Source: Sutcliffiella sp. FSL R7-0096
GTDB taxonomy: Bacteria > Bacillota > Bacilli > Bacillales > Bacillaceae_I
Reading direction: 5' to 3'
NCBI RefSeq assembly: GCF_038595065.1
Contig: NZ_CP152003.1
Span: 3,142,001 to 3,206,000 of the forward strand
Length of the DNA: 64,000 nt
Position 1 is the stretch's first letter. Each line of letters starts with the position of its first letter. The notes under the pieces were generated by a model. That model was not told the DNA's origin, ran no database searches, and saw nothing but the letters and a program-made list of their open reading frames with translations. Positions 1-7,832 of the stretch are shown here, one piece after another. Position numbers and translations under genes: made by a program.

Positions 1-385
1 GATAGGATTCGGTCTTTGGATGCTTCATAATGTCATCGGTCGTTAACCAATGAACGGCCTCCACCTCATCCGGACTTTTAGGATAAGGCTCTCCACTCTG
101 CCATTCACAAAGGAAGACAATGTCCACTACCTCCCTGCCATCCGCCAAAACAAAGGAGGTATTGCGGACATACGACATTTTTTCATAAACGGTGATGCCC
201 ACTTCCTCCATCAATTCCCTTCTTAAGGTCCGTTCCAAAATATCAGAGGAAGCGCCTTCCTGATCAACCGTACCTCCAACAAAGGAAAGCATTCCTGCCG
301 CATGCTCCTCTTTATGGCTCCGCTCAATCATCAGCCACTTGTCCCCTCTGTACACAGCACCTTCCACATTTATAAAAAACATCAT
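1..385 (-). CDS. NUDIX hydrolase (C-terminus cut by window edge)
   Basis: About 128 N-terminal residues are visible, starting MMFFINVEGAVYRGDKWLMI. The Nudix signature is clear near residues 40-62 (GGTVDQEG followed by RRELMEEVGI), which supplies the Mg-binding REXXEEXG core; the spacing before the RE pair is slightly longer than the textbook box. Enzymes of this type hydrolyse a nucleoside diphosphate linked to another group; the substrate cannot be told from sequence. A G-rich ribosome site precedes the ATG. The methyltransferase gene ends 9 bases upstream, so the two are probably cotranscribed. The C-terminal end lies outside the window. Confidence 0.85.
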   Translation of the reverse strand, partial: MMFFINVEGAVYRGDKWLMIERSHKEEHAAGMLSFVGGTVDQEGASSDILERTLRRELMEEVGITVYEKMSYVRNTSFVLADGREVVDIVFLCEWQSGEPYPKSPDEVEAVHWLTTDDIMKHPKTESY

Positions 386-394
386 TATCCCCCC

Positions 395-1147
395 CTATTT
401 TCTTGCTTTAATTATTAACGTTGATGGAAATCTGCGAGTCTTATAAAGAGAATAGTAGCGGTCCGATCTCGGCGCGTCCTCATCTTTAAAGCGTTCTCCC
501 ACTTCACTTTCCACTACATTTTCGATAGTGAAACCCGCTTGAATTAGTTCGTTTATGTAGGTTGCTAGTTTTCTAGTGTGGATTGTCATTGGTGCATCTT
601 CCCCTTTGAATTTTTCAAAGGTCTGAAGTCCTTCTTCCTGATAGGTGCCTTCTAACGTCATGACACCATTTTCACTTTTGATATGTGGATATAATGGGTG
701 GTCCCAGCTAAAAAGGAAGCTTCCTCCCTTTTTTAGATAAGAATGGATTAAAGTTAAAGTTGTTTTTAAATCTGTCGTCCATCCCAGCGCATAGATGGAA
801 TAAACACAATCAAAATACTCTTTAGGAAGATTTATATCCTGTTCCATCGGTGCACTGAATAAACGAGGCTCCAGTCCTTGTAATGTTTTTTCAGCAGTTA
901 ATTTCTGCTCAGATGAAAGGTCCACTCCCCATAATTCGCTTGCACCTTTCTCCTCCGCCATGTATATCAAGGAATGGCCGCTTCCATAACCAATATCCAA
1001 TACCTTTTTATTTTGCAGATCATCCAAAAGCTTCAATTCATCTTCCGTTTGGGAGAATGGACCGTAACTTGGAAGGGCATCCACCCCGTTAAAATAACGT
1101 GCGACCTTGTCCCAGCTTTTGCGATTACTTTCTAATAGTTGATTCAT
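395..1147 (-). CDS. SAM-dependent methyltransferase, class I
   Basis: A 250-residue Rossmann-fold methyltransferase. The SAM-binding motif I is VLDIGYGSGHS at residues 49-59, followed by an acidic strand end (WGVDLS) and a motif IV-like YFDCVYSIYALGW. It resembles the Methyltransf_11/25 group that includes many Bacillus proteins with unknown small-molecule substrates. GAGGGG sits a few bases before the ATG. It lies just upstream of the NUDIX gene and 6 bases after the acetyltransferase stop, so the three form a run. The substrate is unknown; no resistance or antibiotic function is implied. Confidence 0.85.
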   Translation of the reverse strand: MNQLLESNRKSWDKVARYFNGVDALPSYGPFSQTEDELKLLDDLQNKKVLDIGYGSGHSLIYMAEEKGASELWGVDLSSEQKLTAEKTLQGLEPRLFSAPMEQDINLPKEYFDCVYSIYALGWTTDLKTTLTLIHSYLKKGGSFLFSWDHPLYPHIKSENGVMTLEGTYQEEGLQTFEKFKGEDAPMTIHTRKLATYINELIQAGFTIENVVESEVGERFKDEDAPRSDRYYSLYKTRRFPSTLIIKARK

Positions 1148-1152
1148 ATGAA

Positions 1153-2076
1153 TTACCCCTCTATATCTTTTATAAATGCGATCAATCTGCTTGCTTCCTT
1201 AAACCCCAGCCCAATGTGAAAATCATAACTTACATGGTTGTCCAAATGAATGTCCGAGCCGATCTGCTTGCAGCCCTTCTTTTTAAGCCACTGTTCCCCT
1301 ACTTTCACTAGCTTTGCGGAATACCCTTTCCTTCTATGTTGCGGTTTTACATATATTCCTTCTATATATCCAGTTGGGGAGGATTCTGTACCTTCCACAT
1401 AGTCCACTCTGACGGAGAGGTGGATGAATGAAACAAACTCAGAACCTAGTCGGTAGAATAATATTTTGTCTCGTTCAGAAGTCATTATTTGTTGGAAGGA
1501 CTCTTGCAACTCATCCTCGGTACTTTCCGGCCATAAATCTAAGGCCATTTCGGTGTAATGTTCCATATGAACGTTTAATGCTTCTACTACGTCCGCCTCA
1601 CCTTTACCTTCTGCCGATTTAAGTTCCAACTTAGCCAGTTGCTCTCCCCATGAAGCTATCTCCGTTTCAACAAAACCGGCATTTTCATACAATCGTTTCG
1701 CTAGAAGGTTGTCTGGTTCATATCCTATCATGACTAGAGGGATGGAGGTGGAGTTTCCGCTTTTTATGTCCTTCAGCACTTCTGTAAGGGCCGCTTTTCC
1801 ATATCCTTTTCCTTGTGATTTTTCGTCTATCATCAAACGGTAGATCCAGTAATTCCCGTCATCCGGATCAATCCCATACAACGCGAAACCCACCAATTCC
1901 TCTTCAACATAAACCCCCATCGCCTTAAAATCCGGTAAAAATTGCACTTGTGCAATGGAATAAAGATTGGATGCTACGAAATTTTTTTGCTCCTCTGAAA
2001 CCTTTAATTGTATTGCTTTTTCCCAATTTTTAGCTGTAATCTGGCGTAAAGTAATAATAGTGTTATTTTTTTTTAT
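1153..2076 (-). CDS. Tandem GNAT acetyltransferase: polyamine-type half plus AAC(6')-like half
   Basis: Two acetyltransferase domains are fused. The first (from ITLRQITAKNWEKAIQL) has an acetyl-CoA loop SQGKGYGKAAL and a YENAGF end, like Bacillus diamine/spermidine acetyltransferases. The second (from about VVEALNVHMEHYTEMALDLW) has YVKPQHRRKGYSAKLV and DNHVSYDFHIGLGF, the pattern of aminoglycoside 6'-acetyltransferase-like proteins. The frame is open as far as an ATG at 2193, but that would overlap the upstream gene by 131 bases and add residues with no likeness to the family. An AAGAGGGAG ribosome site points to a start near 2076 (ATA) or 2055-2058 (ATT), so the start is unsettled. The substrates are inferred from family only. 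Confidence 0.7.
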   Translation of the reverse strand: MKKNNTIITLRQITAKNWEKAIQLKVSEEQKNFVASNLYSIAQVQFLPDFKAMGVYVEEELVGFALYGIDPDDGNYWIYRLMIDEKSQGKGYGKAALTEVLKDIKSGNSTSIPLVMIGYEPDNLLAKRLYENAGFVETEIASWGEQLAKLELKSAEGKGEADVVEALNVHMEHYTEMALDLWPESTEDELQESFQQIMTSERDKILFYRLGSEFVSFIHLSVRVDYVEGTESSPTGYIEGIYVKPQHRRKGYSAKLVKVGEQWLKKKGCKQIGSDIHLDNHVSYDFHIGLGFKEASRLIAFIKDIEG

Positions 2077-2515
2077 GATATTCTCCCTCTTTCTTGCTTG
2101 CGTATCGTAAGGATAAGACGATAAATAGAACAAAGACAGCAATTCCCAGCAAAATATATGGTAAAATATCCGTCCAATGAAAAGGCGCTTCATGTAGGTA
2201 CACCGCTTTAACCCACTCGTCTTGTTGATCCTCTACTGCTAATGCAGATCCGGTGTCGATTCCATTAATAGCGTAGTACTTCGTACCCTTTTCATAATAG
2301 TTGGACGCGTCCCCATAATAGGCTCCCGTCATATCATCAGCCATACGTTTAACCTCACCAATCTTCTTCCCTAGGTCTGAAGCATCCACAACTTCCTCTG
2401 TGACTTCGTACACTCCACCTTCCCATACAACAAATTTATATGCCCAGCTAAGCGCATGAGCAGTTGAGGAAGCGATTGTGAAGCCAATTACAAACAATAC
2501 TAGGCCCCTTTTCAT
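2063..2515 (-). CDS. Small two-helix membrane protein, unknown function
   Basis: A 150-residue protein that I cannot assign to a family. It has an N-terminal hydrophobic segment (about residues 4-22, possibly a signal anchor), an exported middle part of roughly 90 residues rich in acidic and Tyr residues, and a second membrane helix (about 113-135, ILPYILLGIAVFVLFIVLSL) followed by a short basic tail. Its stop lies inside the ribosome-site region of the acetyltransferase gene, suggesting translational coupling. It follows the signal-peptidase-like gene by about 30 bases, so it may belong to the same transcript as the ECF sigma factor. Confidence 0.65.
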   Translation of the reverse strand: MKRGLVLFVIGFTIASSTAHALSWAYKFVVWEGGVYEVTEEVVDASDLGKKIGEVKRMADDMTGAYYGDASNYYEKGTKYYAINGIDTGSALAVEDQQDEWVKAVYLHEAPFHWTDILPYILLGIAVFVLFIVLSLRYASKKEGEYHKKK

Positions 2516-2545
2516 TTCTGTATCCCCCGTCTATAATCTCTACTA

Positions 2546-3310
2546 TTACTTCCACTTTCGATAGCCCAAAACCTTCCCGTTTATATTTTCAACCGGGACC
2601 GCTCCGAAATTTCTGCTATCAAAGCTTCTCCACCAGGCATCCCCCAGTAGGAAAACATGATTCTCAGGAATAATGAATTTTTTTGTATCGTATTCTTTCG
2701 CATCTTCAAATAACGGACGATTATACACATTATCCAGACCTCTTCCGTAAAATGAATCAAGCTCCTTGTCATCTATATATACCTGTGCATCTTTCAAATA
2801 AATTGTTTCTCCAGGTAGCCCTACTACCCTGGATATACTTTTTGGCTCATTGTTTCTATCAACCATAGTTGGATCGTTTTTTACTTCTTCAGGATACGTA
2901 AAATATACAACATCTCCACGGTTGATTCCATTTACCTCATAAAAGGTGGGGTCGATAACAAGCAGATCTTTGTAGAAATGGTGATCCCCCCTATCCATGG
3001 CATCACTAAACCATTCATATAAAATCATGTCATCTTCATATACCACCCTTTCAATATTGGGTGAAGTGATTGAATCGGTAATTACGGAAGAGGTCGGCTT
3101 ATAGAGCTGACCGATATAAAGTGCCACTAACAACAGAGAGGCACAAAGTGACATTACTACACTAATTGAAAAAATAACCGCCTTCCTTTTGGAGGGTTCT
3201 TTTTTTATACTTTGAAATACCGCTAGTTTTCGATTTTCTGAAAATAATGCATGTTGAAATACAGTGCAATTCATATTTTTCCTAAGTTGTTTCAACTCTT
3301 TATCAATCAT
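2546..3310 (-). CDS. Signal peptidase I-like membrane protein, catalytic dyad apparently lost; candidate anti-sigma factor
   Basis: 254 residues: a basic cytoplasmic N-terminus (about 1-43), one membrane helix (about 44-68), and an outer peptidase S26 domain. Conserved S26 landmarks are present: INRGDVVYF, SRVVGLPGETIYL, and the box-E stretch LLGDAWWRSFDSRNFG. Against Bacillus SipS, the catalytic Ser of GDSM lines up with Ala in SDAM, and the catalytic Lys of YVKRIIG lines up with Ser in SISRVVG. The fold looks kept but the protease looks dead. The gene overlaps the ECF sigma gene by 8 bases. Known ECF pairs of this layout encode a membrane anti-sigma factor second, so that role is inferred. 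The length is larger than the usual 180-190-residue SipS. Confidence 0.75.
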   Translation of the reverse strand: MIDKELKQLRKNMNCTVFQHALFSENRKLAVFQSIKKEPSKRKAVIFSISVVMSLCASLLLVALYIGQLYKPTSSVITDSITSPNIERVVYEDDMILYEWFSDAMDRGDHHFYKDLLVIDPTFYEVNGINRGDVVYFTYPEEVKNDPTMVDRNNEPKSISRVVGLPGETIYLKDAQVYIDDKELDSFYGRGLDNVYNRPLFEDAKEYDTKKFIIPENHVFLLGDAWWRSFDSRNFGAVPVENINGKVLGYRKWK

Positions 3311-3869
3311 TTCCTCTACCTCCTTCCAAATAGTGAACTCGCAACAACTCTTTCCCTCTCGTCAGTCTAGTTTTGACCGTACTCAGATTGATTTGAAGAA
3401 AACTACTGATATCCTTCAAAGCAAGTTCCTCATAGTAAAAGAGGAAAACGACTTCTCTATATTTCAAAGGAAGGGCTAACACATGTCCAACTAAATCAAC
3501 TGTATATTCTTTTTCTATTAGTGCTTGTTCCGGAGTGCTTTTTGGATCTGCATTCACTCTCCCAAACATTTCAGAAATTTTCACTTTTCTATAGTTCCAG
3601 CTCTTTAAATAATCCTTACATTTATTGATGGCTATTCTGTACAAATAGGTTTTCACACTAGACTCACCACGAAAACTGTTCAGACATTTGAAATAAGTTA
3701 CAAATACCTCCTGCGAAATATCTTCAGCTATATTAAAATCCTTCACATAGGAATATGCCAGCTTTACGATACTGCTTCCGTATTGATTCATCACACTTTC
3801 CAGATGTGTTTCTTTATGGTCAAATCCTCGCAAAGGTTCTTCCAATGCTGCCTTCACCCTCTCTTCCAT
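3303..3869 (-). CDS. ECF-type RNA polymerase sigma factor
   Basis: A sigma-70 family extracytoplasmic-function factor. Region 2 is visible as YVKDFNIAEDISQEVFVTYF, with the core-binding DISQEVF motif, followed by TYLYRIAINKCKDYL. Region 4 is LALPLKYREVVFLFYYEELALKDISSFLQINLSTVKTRLTRGKELL, the -35-binding helix-turn-helix. The frame is open to a GTG at 3902, but that codon directly abuts its only purine run. The ATG at 3869 (MEERVKAAL) fits better and lies about 20 bases from a putative self-type ECF promoter. The signal-peptidase-like protein is encoded directly after it with an 8-base overlap, typical of a sigma/anti-sigma unit. Confidence 0.9.
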   Translation of the reverse strand: MEERVKAALEEPLRGFDHKETHLESVMNQYGSSIVKLAYSYVKDFNIAEDISQEVFVTYFKCLNSFRGESSVKTYLYRIAINKCKDYLKSWNYRKVKISEMFGRVNADPKSTPEQALIEKEYTVDLVGHVLALPLKYREVVFLFYYEELALKDISSFLQINLSTVKTRLTRGKELLRVHYLEGGRGND

Positions 3870-3889
3870 TCTTTCACTAATAATTGTTA

Positions 3890-3914
3890 GACGACACTTC
3901 ACCTTGGAAAGTTT
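3890..3914 (-). promoter_or_regulatory. Putative ECF-type promoter (autoregulation)
   Basis: On the minus strand AAAC (3911-3914) is followed after 17 bases by CGTC (3890-3893) and then TA. AAC plus a 16-17 base spacer plus CGTC/CGTA is the known form of Bacillus ECF promoters (SigW, SigX, SigM types). It ends about 20 bases before the proposed ATG, so the factor may activate its own gene. Seen by eye only. Confidence 0.5.
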
Positions 3915-3949
3915 GGAAAATCTTTCTTTTTATTTTATCAAAAGAAAAA

Positions 3950-3988
3950 GCAGGAGAACTTCTTTTTTTAAAAAAGAAATTCTCCTGC
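3950..3988. terminator. Hairpin terminator after the aminopeptidase gene
   Basis: GCAGGAGAACTTC pairs with GAAATTCTCCTGC around an A/T loop. It lies just after the stop of the aminopeptidase gene and before the ECF promoter, so it isolates the sigma unit from upstream transcription. Confidence 0.8.
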
Positions 3989-3995
3989 CTTATGT

Positions 3996-5222
3996 TTAGA
4001 TGGCCCATTCTCCATCTGTCATGATCGCTTCCTGTACACCATCTTCTGTCTCCCCTTTTATGCTCAGTTGTTCTGAACCAATCATAAAGTCGACATGTAT
4101 CATGCTGGTATTGATACCTTTGGCTTCCAGCTCTTCTTTGGTCATTTTTGCTCCGCCTTCAATATTGATGGGATAAGCTGAACCTAGAGCCAAATGACAA
4201 GATGCATTTTCGTCAAACAACGTATTATAGAAAATCACTTCTTGCTTCGAAACTGGTGAACTATGTGGGACAAGTGCAACTTCCCCTAAGTGGAGAGCAC
4301 CTTCATCAGTTTCTAGAAGTTTTTTCAACACCTCATATCCTTGCTCCGCTGAAAATTCCACCACTTTACCTTCCTTGAAAGTAAGACTGAAGTTGTCAAC
4401 CAAGTTTCCGTTCAGGTTTAATGGCTTGGTCGATGCTACAACTCCGTTTACCCCTGTTTTCACAGGCGCCGTAAACACTTCTTCTGTTGGGAGATTCGGC
4501 ACAAAATAAGTACCTTGATCATTGTTCATTCCACCGCCAAGCCAAACCTGTTCTTTTGGAAGCTCGATGGTAAGTTCTGTTCCTGGAGCTTTGTAATAAA
4601 GCTTTTTGTATTTTTTCGTATTAAGCACTTTTAACTTTTCCTGTAATGTCTTGATGTGCTCATTCCATGCCTCAACAGGGTCGTTTTCATTGATGCGTGT
4701 CACCTGGAAGATGTTTTCCCATAGGCTTGCAACCTGTTCTTCCGGAGATTTGTCAGGGTAAAGCTTAGCTGCCCACTCTTGTGAAGGGACGGAAACAATC
4801 GCCCAACTGACCTTAGCAGTTTGAATATATTTTCGGTAGTTTTGCATAGCTTTTGCCTGAGCTTTGTTAGAAATGGATACCCGTTCAGGATCAACTTCTT
4901 TAAGGAGGTCGGGGTTGGATGCAACAATGGACATAAATGCCGCTCCTTCTTCTGCCATTTCCTCCATTCCTTTAACTTTCCACTCTCGGACAGTCTGGAG
5001 GGAGTCGGTGGAGGCCGTTTCATATGTAATCTTTGTAAGTTGCTCGTCGTTCCACTCGGTATGTACGTACTTAGCCCCTAGCTTGTAAGCAATTTTTGCG
5101 ACCTCTCTTACAAATGATGCTGCAGATATCGGTGCATTGATGACAAGTGGTTGATTTTCTTGCAGGTTGATCCCAACTTTTAGCGCAAGTTCTGCGTATT
5201 TGGTCAATTTTTCTTGTAGCAC
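3996..5222 (-). CDS. ampS: Aminopeptidase, M29 family (AmpS/PepS type)
   Basis: 408 residues, the usual length of M29 metallo-aminopeptidases, which remove N-terminal residues from peptides using a two-metal centre. The C-terminal half carries the family metal ligands: the Glu of LHLGEVALVP, the His of ASCHLALGSAYP, and MIHVDFMIGS near the end. The N-terminus (KYAELALKVGINLQENQPLVI) matches the family opening. The start is GTG, 9 bases after AAGGAGG. It is flanked by a terminator downstream and the 21-bp phased repeats upstream, so it is likely monocistronic. Cytoplasmic; a housekeeping role in peptide turnover is inferred. Confidence 0.92.
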   Translation of the reverse strand: MLQEKLTKYAELALKVGINLQENQPLVINAPISAASFVREVAKIAYKLGAKYVHTEWNDEQLTKITYETASTDSLQTVREWKVKGMEEMAEEGAAFMSIVASNPDLLKEVDPERVSISNKAQAKAMQNYRKYIQTAKVSWAIVSVPSQEWAAKLYPDKSPEEQVASLWENIFQVTRINENDPVEAWNEHIKTLQEKLKVLNTKKYKKLYYKAPGTELTIELPKEQVWLGGGMNNDQGTYFVPNLPTEEVFTAPVKTGVNGVVASTKPLNLNGNLVDNFSLTFKEGKVVEFSAEQGYEVLKKLLETDEGALHLGEVALVPHSSPVSKQEVIFYNTLFDENASCHLALGSAYPINIEGGAKMTKEELEAKGINTSMIHVDFMIGSEQLSIKGETEDGVQEAIMTDGEWAI

Positions 5223-5333
5223 TATGTATTTCCTCCTTTTGGTTGATGAGATTATTGTATCATAGGATGCGGAATGTAGGATTAGGGAGATTTTATATCT
5301 TTTGACGAAGAGAATTTCACTGGTTCCTAGGGG

Positions 5334-5459
5334 ATTGTGACTTTTAGAAGGGTGATTGTGACTTTTTCATCGGTTATTGTGACTTTTCCAGGGCTCATTG
5401 TGACTTTTTCATCGGTTATTGTGACTTTTCCAGGGCTCATTGTGACTTTTTCACTTTCA
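5334..5459. repeat. Six copies of ATTGTGACTTTT at exact 21-bp spacing
   Basis: ATTGTGACTTTT begins at 5334, 5355, 5376, 5397, 5418 and 5439. The 9-base fillers alternate between TCATCGGTT-type and CCAGGGCTC-type, so part of the array is a duplicated 42-bp unit. It lies between ptsI and the aminopeptidase gene, next to the ptsI terminator. It is not coding by any supportable start. The 21-bp period equals two DNA helical turns. Confidence 0.9.
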
Positions 5460-5485
5460 GCTCACCCACCGCAACAAACAAAAAA

Positions 5486-5518
5486 GGCCAACTCCTCCTA
5501 AATAGGAAAGTTGGCCCC
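5486..5518 (-). terminator. Terminator of the ptsHI operon
   Basis: On the minus strand GGCCAACTTTCC pairs with GGAGGAGTTGGCC and is followed by TTTTTTG. It lies about 10 bases past the ptsI stop codon. Confidence 0.9.
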
Positions 5519-5528
5519 AGTATAATGT

Positions 5529-7247
5529 TTACACATTAAATTTCTCTTTCACGAATTCCACTACTTCTTCTGCCGTCCCCATGCTAAGGATCTCTTCACG
5601 GTAGGAAGCAGCTTCCTCCTTGGAGATGCCACGCAATTGACTTCTTGCAGGAAGGATGGATGTCGCGCTCATGCTGAACTCGTCCAGTCCAAGTCCGAGA
5701 AGGATTGGGATCGCGATTGGATCGCCAGCCATTTCCCCACACATGCCGGCCCATTTGCCGTTTTTGTGTGCAGCTTGGATGACATTATCCACCAGACGCA
5801 GGATTGCCGGGTTGTATGGTTGATACAGGTAGGACACCTGCTCATTCATACGGTCCGCTGCCATTGTGTATTGAATCAAGTCATTCGTTCCAATGCTGAA
5901 GAAGTCAACTTCCTTCGCGAAAATATCAGCCATGACCGCTGTTGATGGAATTTCCACCATGATACCGATCTCGATATTTTCGTTAACTGTTGTACCGTTC
6001 TTCACAAGCTCTTCTTTTTCTTCCATAAGAATTGCTTTTGCTTGGCGGAACTCGTCCAATGTCGCAATCATCGGGAACATGATTTTTAGATTTCCGTAAG
6101 AGCTAGCACGCAATAATGCACGAAGTTGCGTACGGAAGATATCCTGTTCCTCTAGGCAAAGGCGAATCGCACGGAAGCCTAGGAATGGATTCATTTCTTT
6201 TGGAAGGTTTAAGTAAGGTAGTTCCTTATCTCCACCGATGTCCAATGTGCGGACAACAACCGGTTTGCCTTCCATGCTTTCAAGAACCTCTTTATAGGCT
6301 TTGTATTGCTCGTCCTCTGTTGGAAGTTCGGTTCTGCCCATGTAAAGGAATTCTGTACGGTAAAGACCGACGCCTTCTCCGCCATTTGCCAGAACACCCT
6401 TCACATCTTTAGGAGTACCGATGTTAGCAGCAAGCTCGACTTCTTGTCCGTCAGAAGAAAGACTCTTCTCGTTTACAAGCTTAGCCCACTCTTTTTTCTG
6501 CTCTTCATGCTTTTCTTGCTTTTCTTTGTAAGTAGCAATTTCTTCTTCTGTCGGATCGACGATTACCACACCGTCCAAACCATCAATAATAACCATCGTG
6601 TCATTTTGAATGGCTTCCATGACGTTCTTTGTTCCAACTACCGCTGGAATTTCCATGGAACGGGCCATGATGGCGGAGTGAGACGTACGTCCACCGATAT
6701 CAGTCGTAAATGCTTTTACATATTGACGATTAAGCTGTGCAGTGTCAGAAGGAGTCAAGTCTTCTGCGATGATGATCACTTCTTCTGATATAAGTGCCGG
6801 ATTGGAAACTGTCACACCTAAAAGGTGGGCAAGCACACGTTTCGTCACGTCGCGGATATCCGCTGCGCGCTCCTTCATGTACTCGTTATCCATCTGTTCA
6901 AACATGTTGATGAACATGCCTGCTGTTTCATCTAAAGCATACTCAGCATTTACACTGCTATTTGTAATTTTATCTTTAATTGGATTTAAAAGTTCAGGAT
7001 CACTTAATACAAGCAGATGGGCCGAAAAGATTTCCGCCTTGTCCGCTCCAAGCTCCTTGTGAGCGTGGTCCTTGATCTTTTCCAATTCTGTTTTAGAAAT
7101 TTCTACTGCTTTCTCAAATCTTTCCACTTCCGCTTGGGCATTGTCGATCGTCTTTTTTTCCACAGATAGCTCTGGGTTTTCCAGACGGTATGCTTTCGCA
7201 ATGGCAATCCCGCTAGAAGCAGGTATTCCCTGGATCGTGTTTGACAT
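5529..7247 (-). CDS. ptsI: PTS enzyme I (phosphoenolpyruvate-protein phosphotransferase)
   Basis: 572 residues, the normal enzyme I length. It takes phosphate from phosphoenolpyruvate and passes it to HPr, the first step of sugar uptake by the phosphotransferase system. The phospho-accepting His is in [21 protein letters not shown] near residue 190; the PEP-binding TIM-barrel half holds [22 protein letters not shown] and the signature [19 protein letters not shown]; the catalytic Cys lies in [10 protein letters not shown]. The ATG shares one base with the ptsH stop (TAATG), so the two are translationally coupled. Cytoplasmic. Confidence 0.98.
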   Translation of the reverse strand: MSNTIQGIPASSGIAIAKAYRLENPELSVEKKTIDNAQAEVERFEKAVEISKTELEKIKDHAHKELGADKAEIFSAHLLVLSDPELLNPIKDKITNSSVNAEYALDETAGMFINMFEQMDNEYMKERAADIRDVTKRVLAHLLGVTVSNPALISEEVIIIAEDLTPSDTAQLNRQYVKAFTTDIGGRTSHSAIMARSMEIPAVVGTKNVMEAIQNDTMVIIDGLDGVVIVDPTEEEIATYKEKQEKHEEQKKEWAKLVNEKSLSSDGQEVELAANIGTPKDVKGVLANGGEGVGLYRTEFLYMGRTELPTEDEQYKAYKEVLESMEGKPVVVRTLDIGGDKELPYLNLPKEMNPFLGFRAIRLCLEEQDIFRTQLRALLRASSYGNLKIMFPMIATLDEFRQAKAILMEEKEELVKNGTTVNENIEIGIMVEIPSTAVMADIFAKEVDFFSIGTNDLIQYTMAADRMNEQVSYLYQPYNPAILRLVDNVIQAAHKNGKWAGMCGEMAGDPIAIPILLGLGLDEFSMSATSILPARSQLRGISKEEAASYREEILSMGTAEEVVEFVKEKFNV

Positions 7248-7513
7248 TATTCCCCTAACCCTTCTGATTTCAAAGTTTCTTCGATTGCAGAAATTGCCTC
7301 GCTCTCATCAGAACCTTCTGCAACAATCTTGATTTCCGCGCCTTGAGGGATCCCTAAAGACATAACACCCATGATGGATTTCAGGTTTACAGATTTACCG
7401 TTATACTCAAGGTTAACGTCCGCATCAAATTTACCTGCCGTTTGTACCAATTGAGTAGCTGGACGTGCGTGGATTCCTGAATCTGCTGTTACTTTGAATG
7501 TTTTTTCTGCCAT
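7247..7513 (-). CDS. ptsH: HPr phosphocarrier protein
   Basis: 88 residues from [21 protein letters not shown]. His15 (SGIHARPAT) is the site phosphorylated by enzyme I, and Ser46 ([11 protein letters not shown]) is the regulatory site phosphorylated by HPr kinase, which then drives CcpA-mediated catabolite control. The frame extends to a TTG at 7522, but the ATG at 7513 follows AAAGGAG at a good distance. It is the first gene after the leader at 7712-7817; no ptsG precedes it, unlike B. subtilis. Confidence 0.98.
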   Translation of the reverse strand: MAEKTFKVTADSGIHARPATQLVQTAGKFDADVNLEYNGKSVNLKSIMGVMSLGIPQGAEIKIVAEGSDESEAISAIEETLKSEGLGE

Positions 7514-7554
7514 TGTAATCAAACTCCTTTGGGATATGTGTATTTTTTTTGATC

Positions 7555-7567
7555 GTACATAATGTAC
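7555..7567. promoter_or_regulatory. 13-bp palindrome upstream of ptsH
   Basis: GTACATAATGTAC is a perfect inverted repeat with 6-base arms around one base, 42 bases upstream of the ptsH start. On the minus strand a weak TTGAAA-17-TACATT promoter-like pair overlaps it. It could be an operator or chance; nothing identifies the binder. Confidence 0.25.
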
Positions 7568-7711
7568 ATGGTTTTTTACACTGTTTCAACCTATAGTTAC
7601 AGAGCCAAAAACCTGATCAGAAACTATTCAACTAAAAGAACCTTGTTCCCTTTATTCCTATACCCTGTAGCTTTCACCAGTAATCGCGGTGAATATGTAG
7701 GAAAGAATATA

Positions 7712-7797
7712 GAAAAAGGCATGAGAGAGGGGCTTATCTCTATAAAAGGGTACACTCGTCCCCTTAGTATGGATCAAAACCTCTTCACTCATGCCTG
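7712..7797 (-). terminator. Conditional terminator of the ptsHI leader
   Basis: On the minus strand GGCATGAGTGAAGAGG (7780-7795) pairs with CCCCTCTCTCATGCC (7718-7733), followed by TTTTTC. The loop holds a second small hairpin built on AAGGGG/CCCTTTT. Its upstream arm overlaps the antiterminator element, so forming one should exclude the other. It lies about 200 bases before ptsH. Confidence 0.75.
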
Positions 7798-7817
7798 ATC
7801 GTATCAGTAACACGTAA
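7783..7817 (-). promoter_or_regulatory. Ribonucleic antiterminator (RAT), GlcT/LicT-type
   Basis: The minus strand reads GTTACTG, then ATACGAT, then CAGGCATGAG, with CTGAT/ATCAG as the inner stem. GTTACTG…CAGGCA is the core shared by RAT targets of the BglG/SacY/LicT/GlcT family of PTS-controlled antiterminators, and the wording is close to the known B. subtilis ptsG leader. Overlap with the terminator at 7712-7797 gives the classic arrangement. Identification is from memory of the motif, not a search. Confidence 0.75.
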
Positions 7818-7832
7818 AGTTCTTATCTATGT

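Noticed and set aside
2546-3310. Active type I signal peptidase
   Set aside because: Both catalytic residues appear replaced when aligned by eye with SipS.
5334-5459. CRISPR array or coding repeat
   Set aside because: The core is only 12 bases with 9-base fillers that repeat themselves; no unique spacers, no cas genes, and a stop at 5328-5330 without a credible start codon.
7562-7798. 78-codon open frame on the plus strand upstream of ptsH
   Set aside because: It runs antisense through the antitermination leader, has no ribosome site and no family resemblance.
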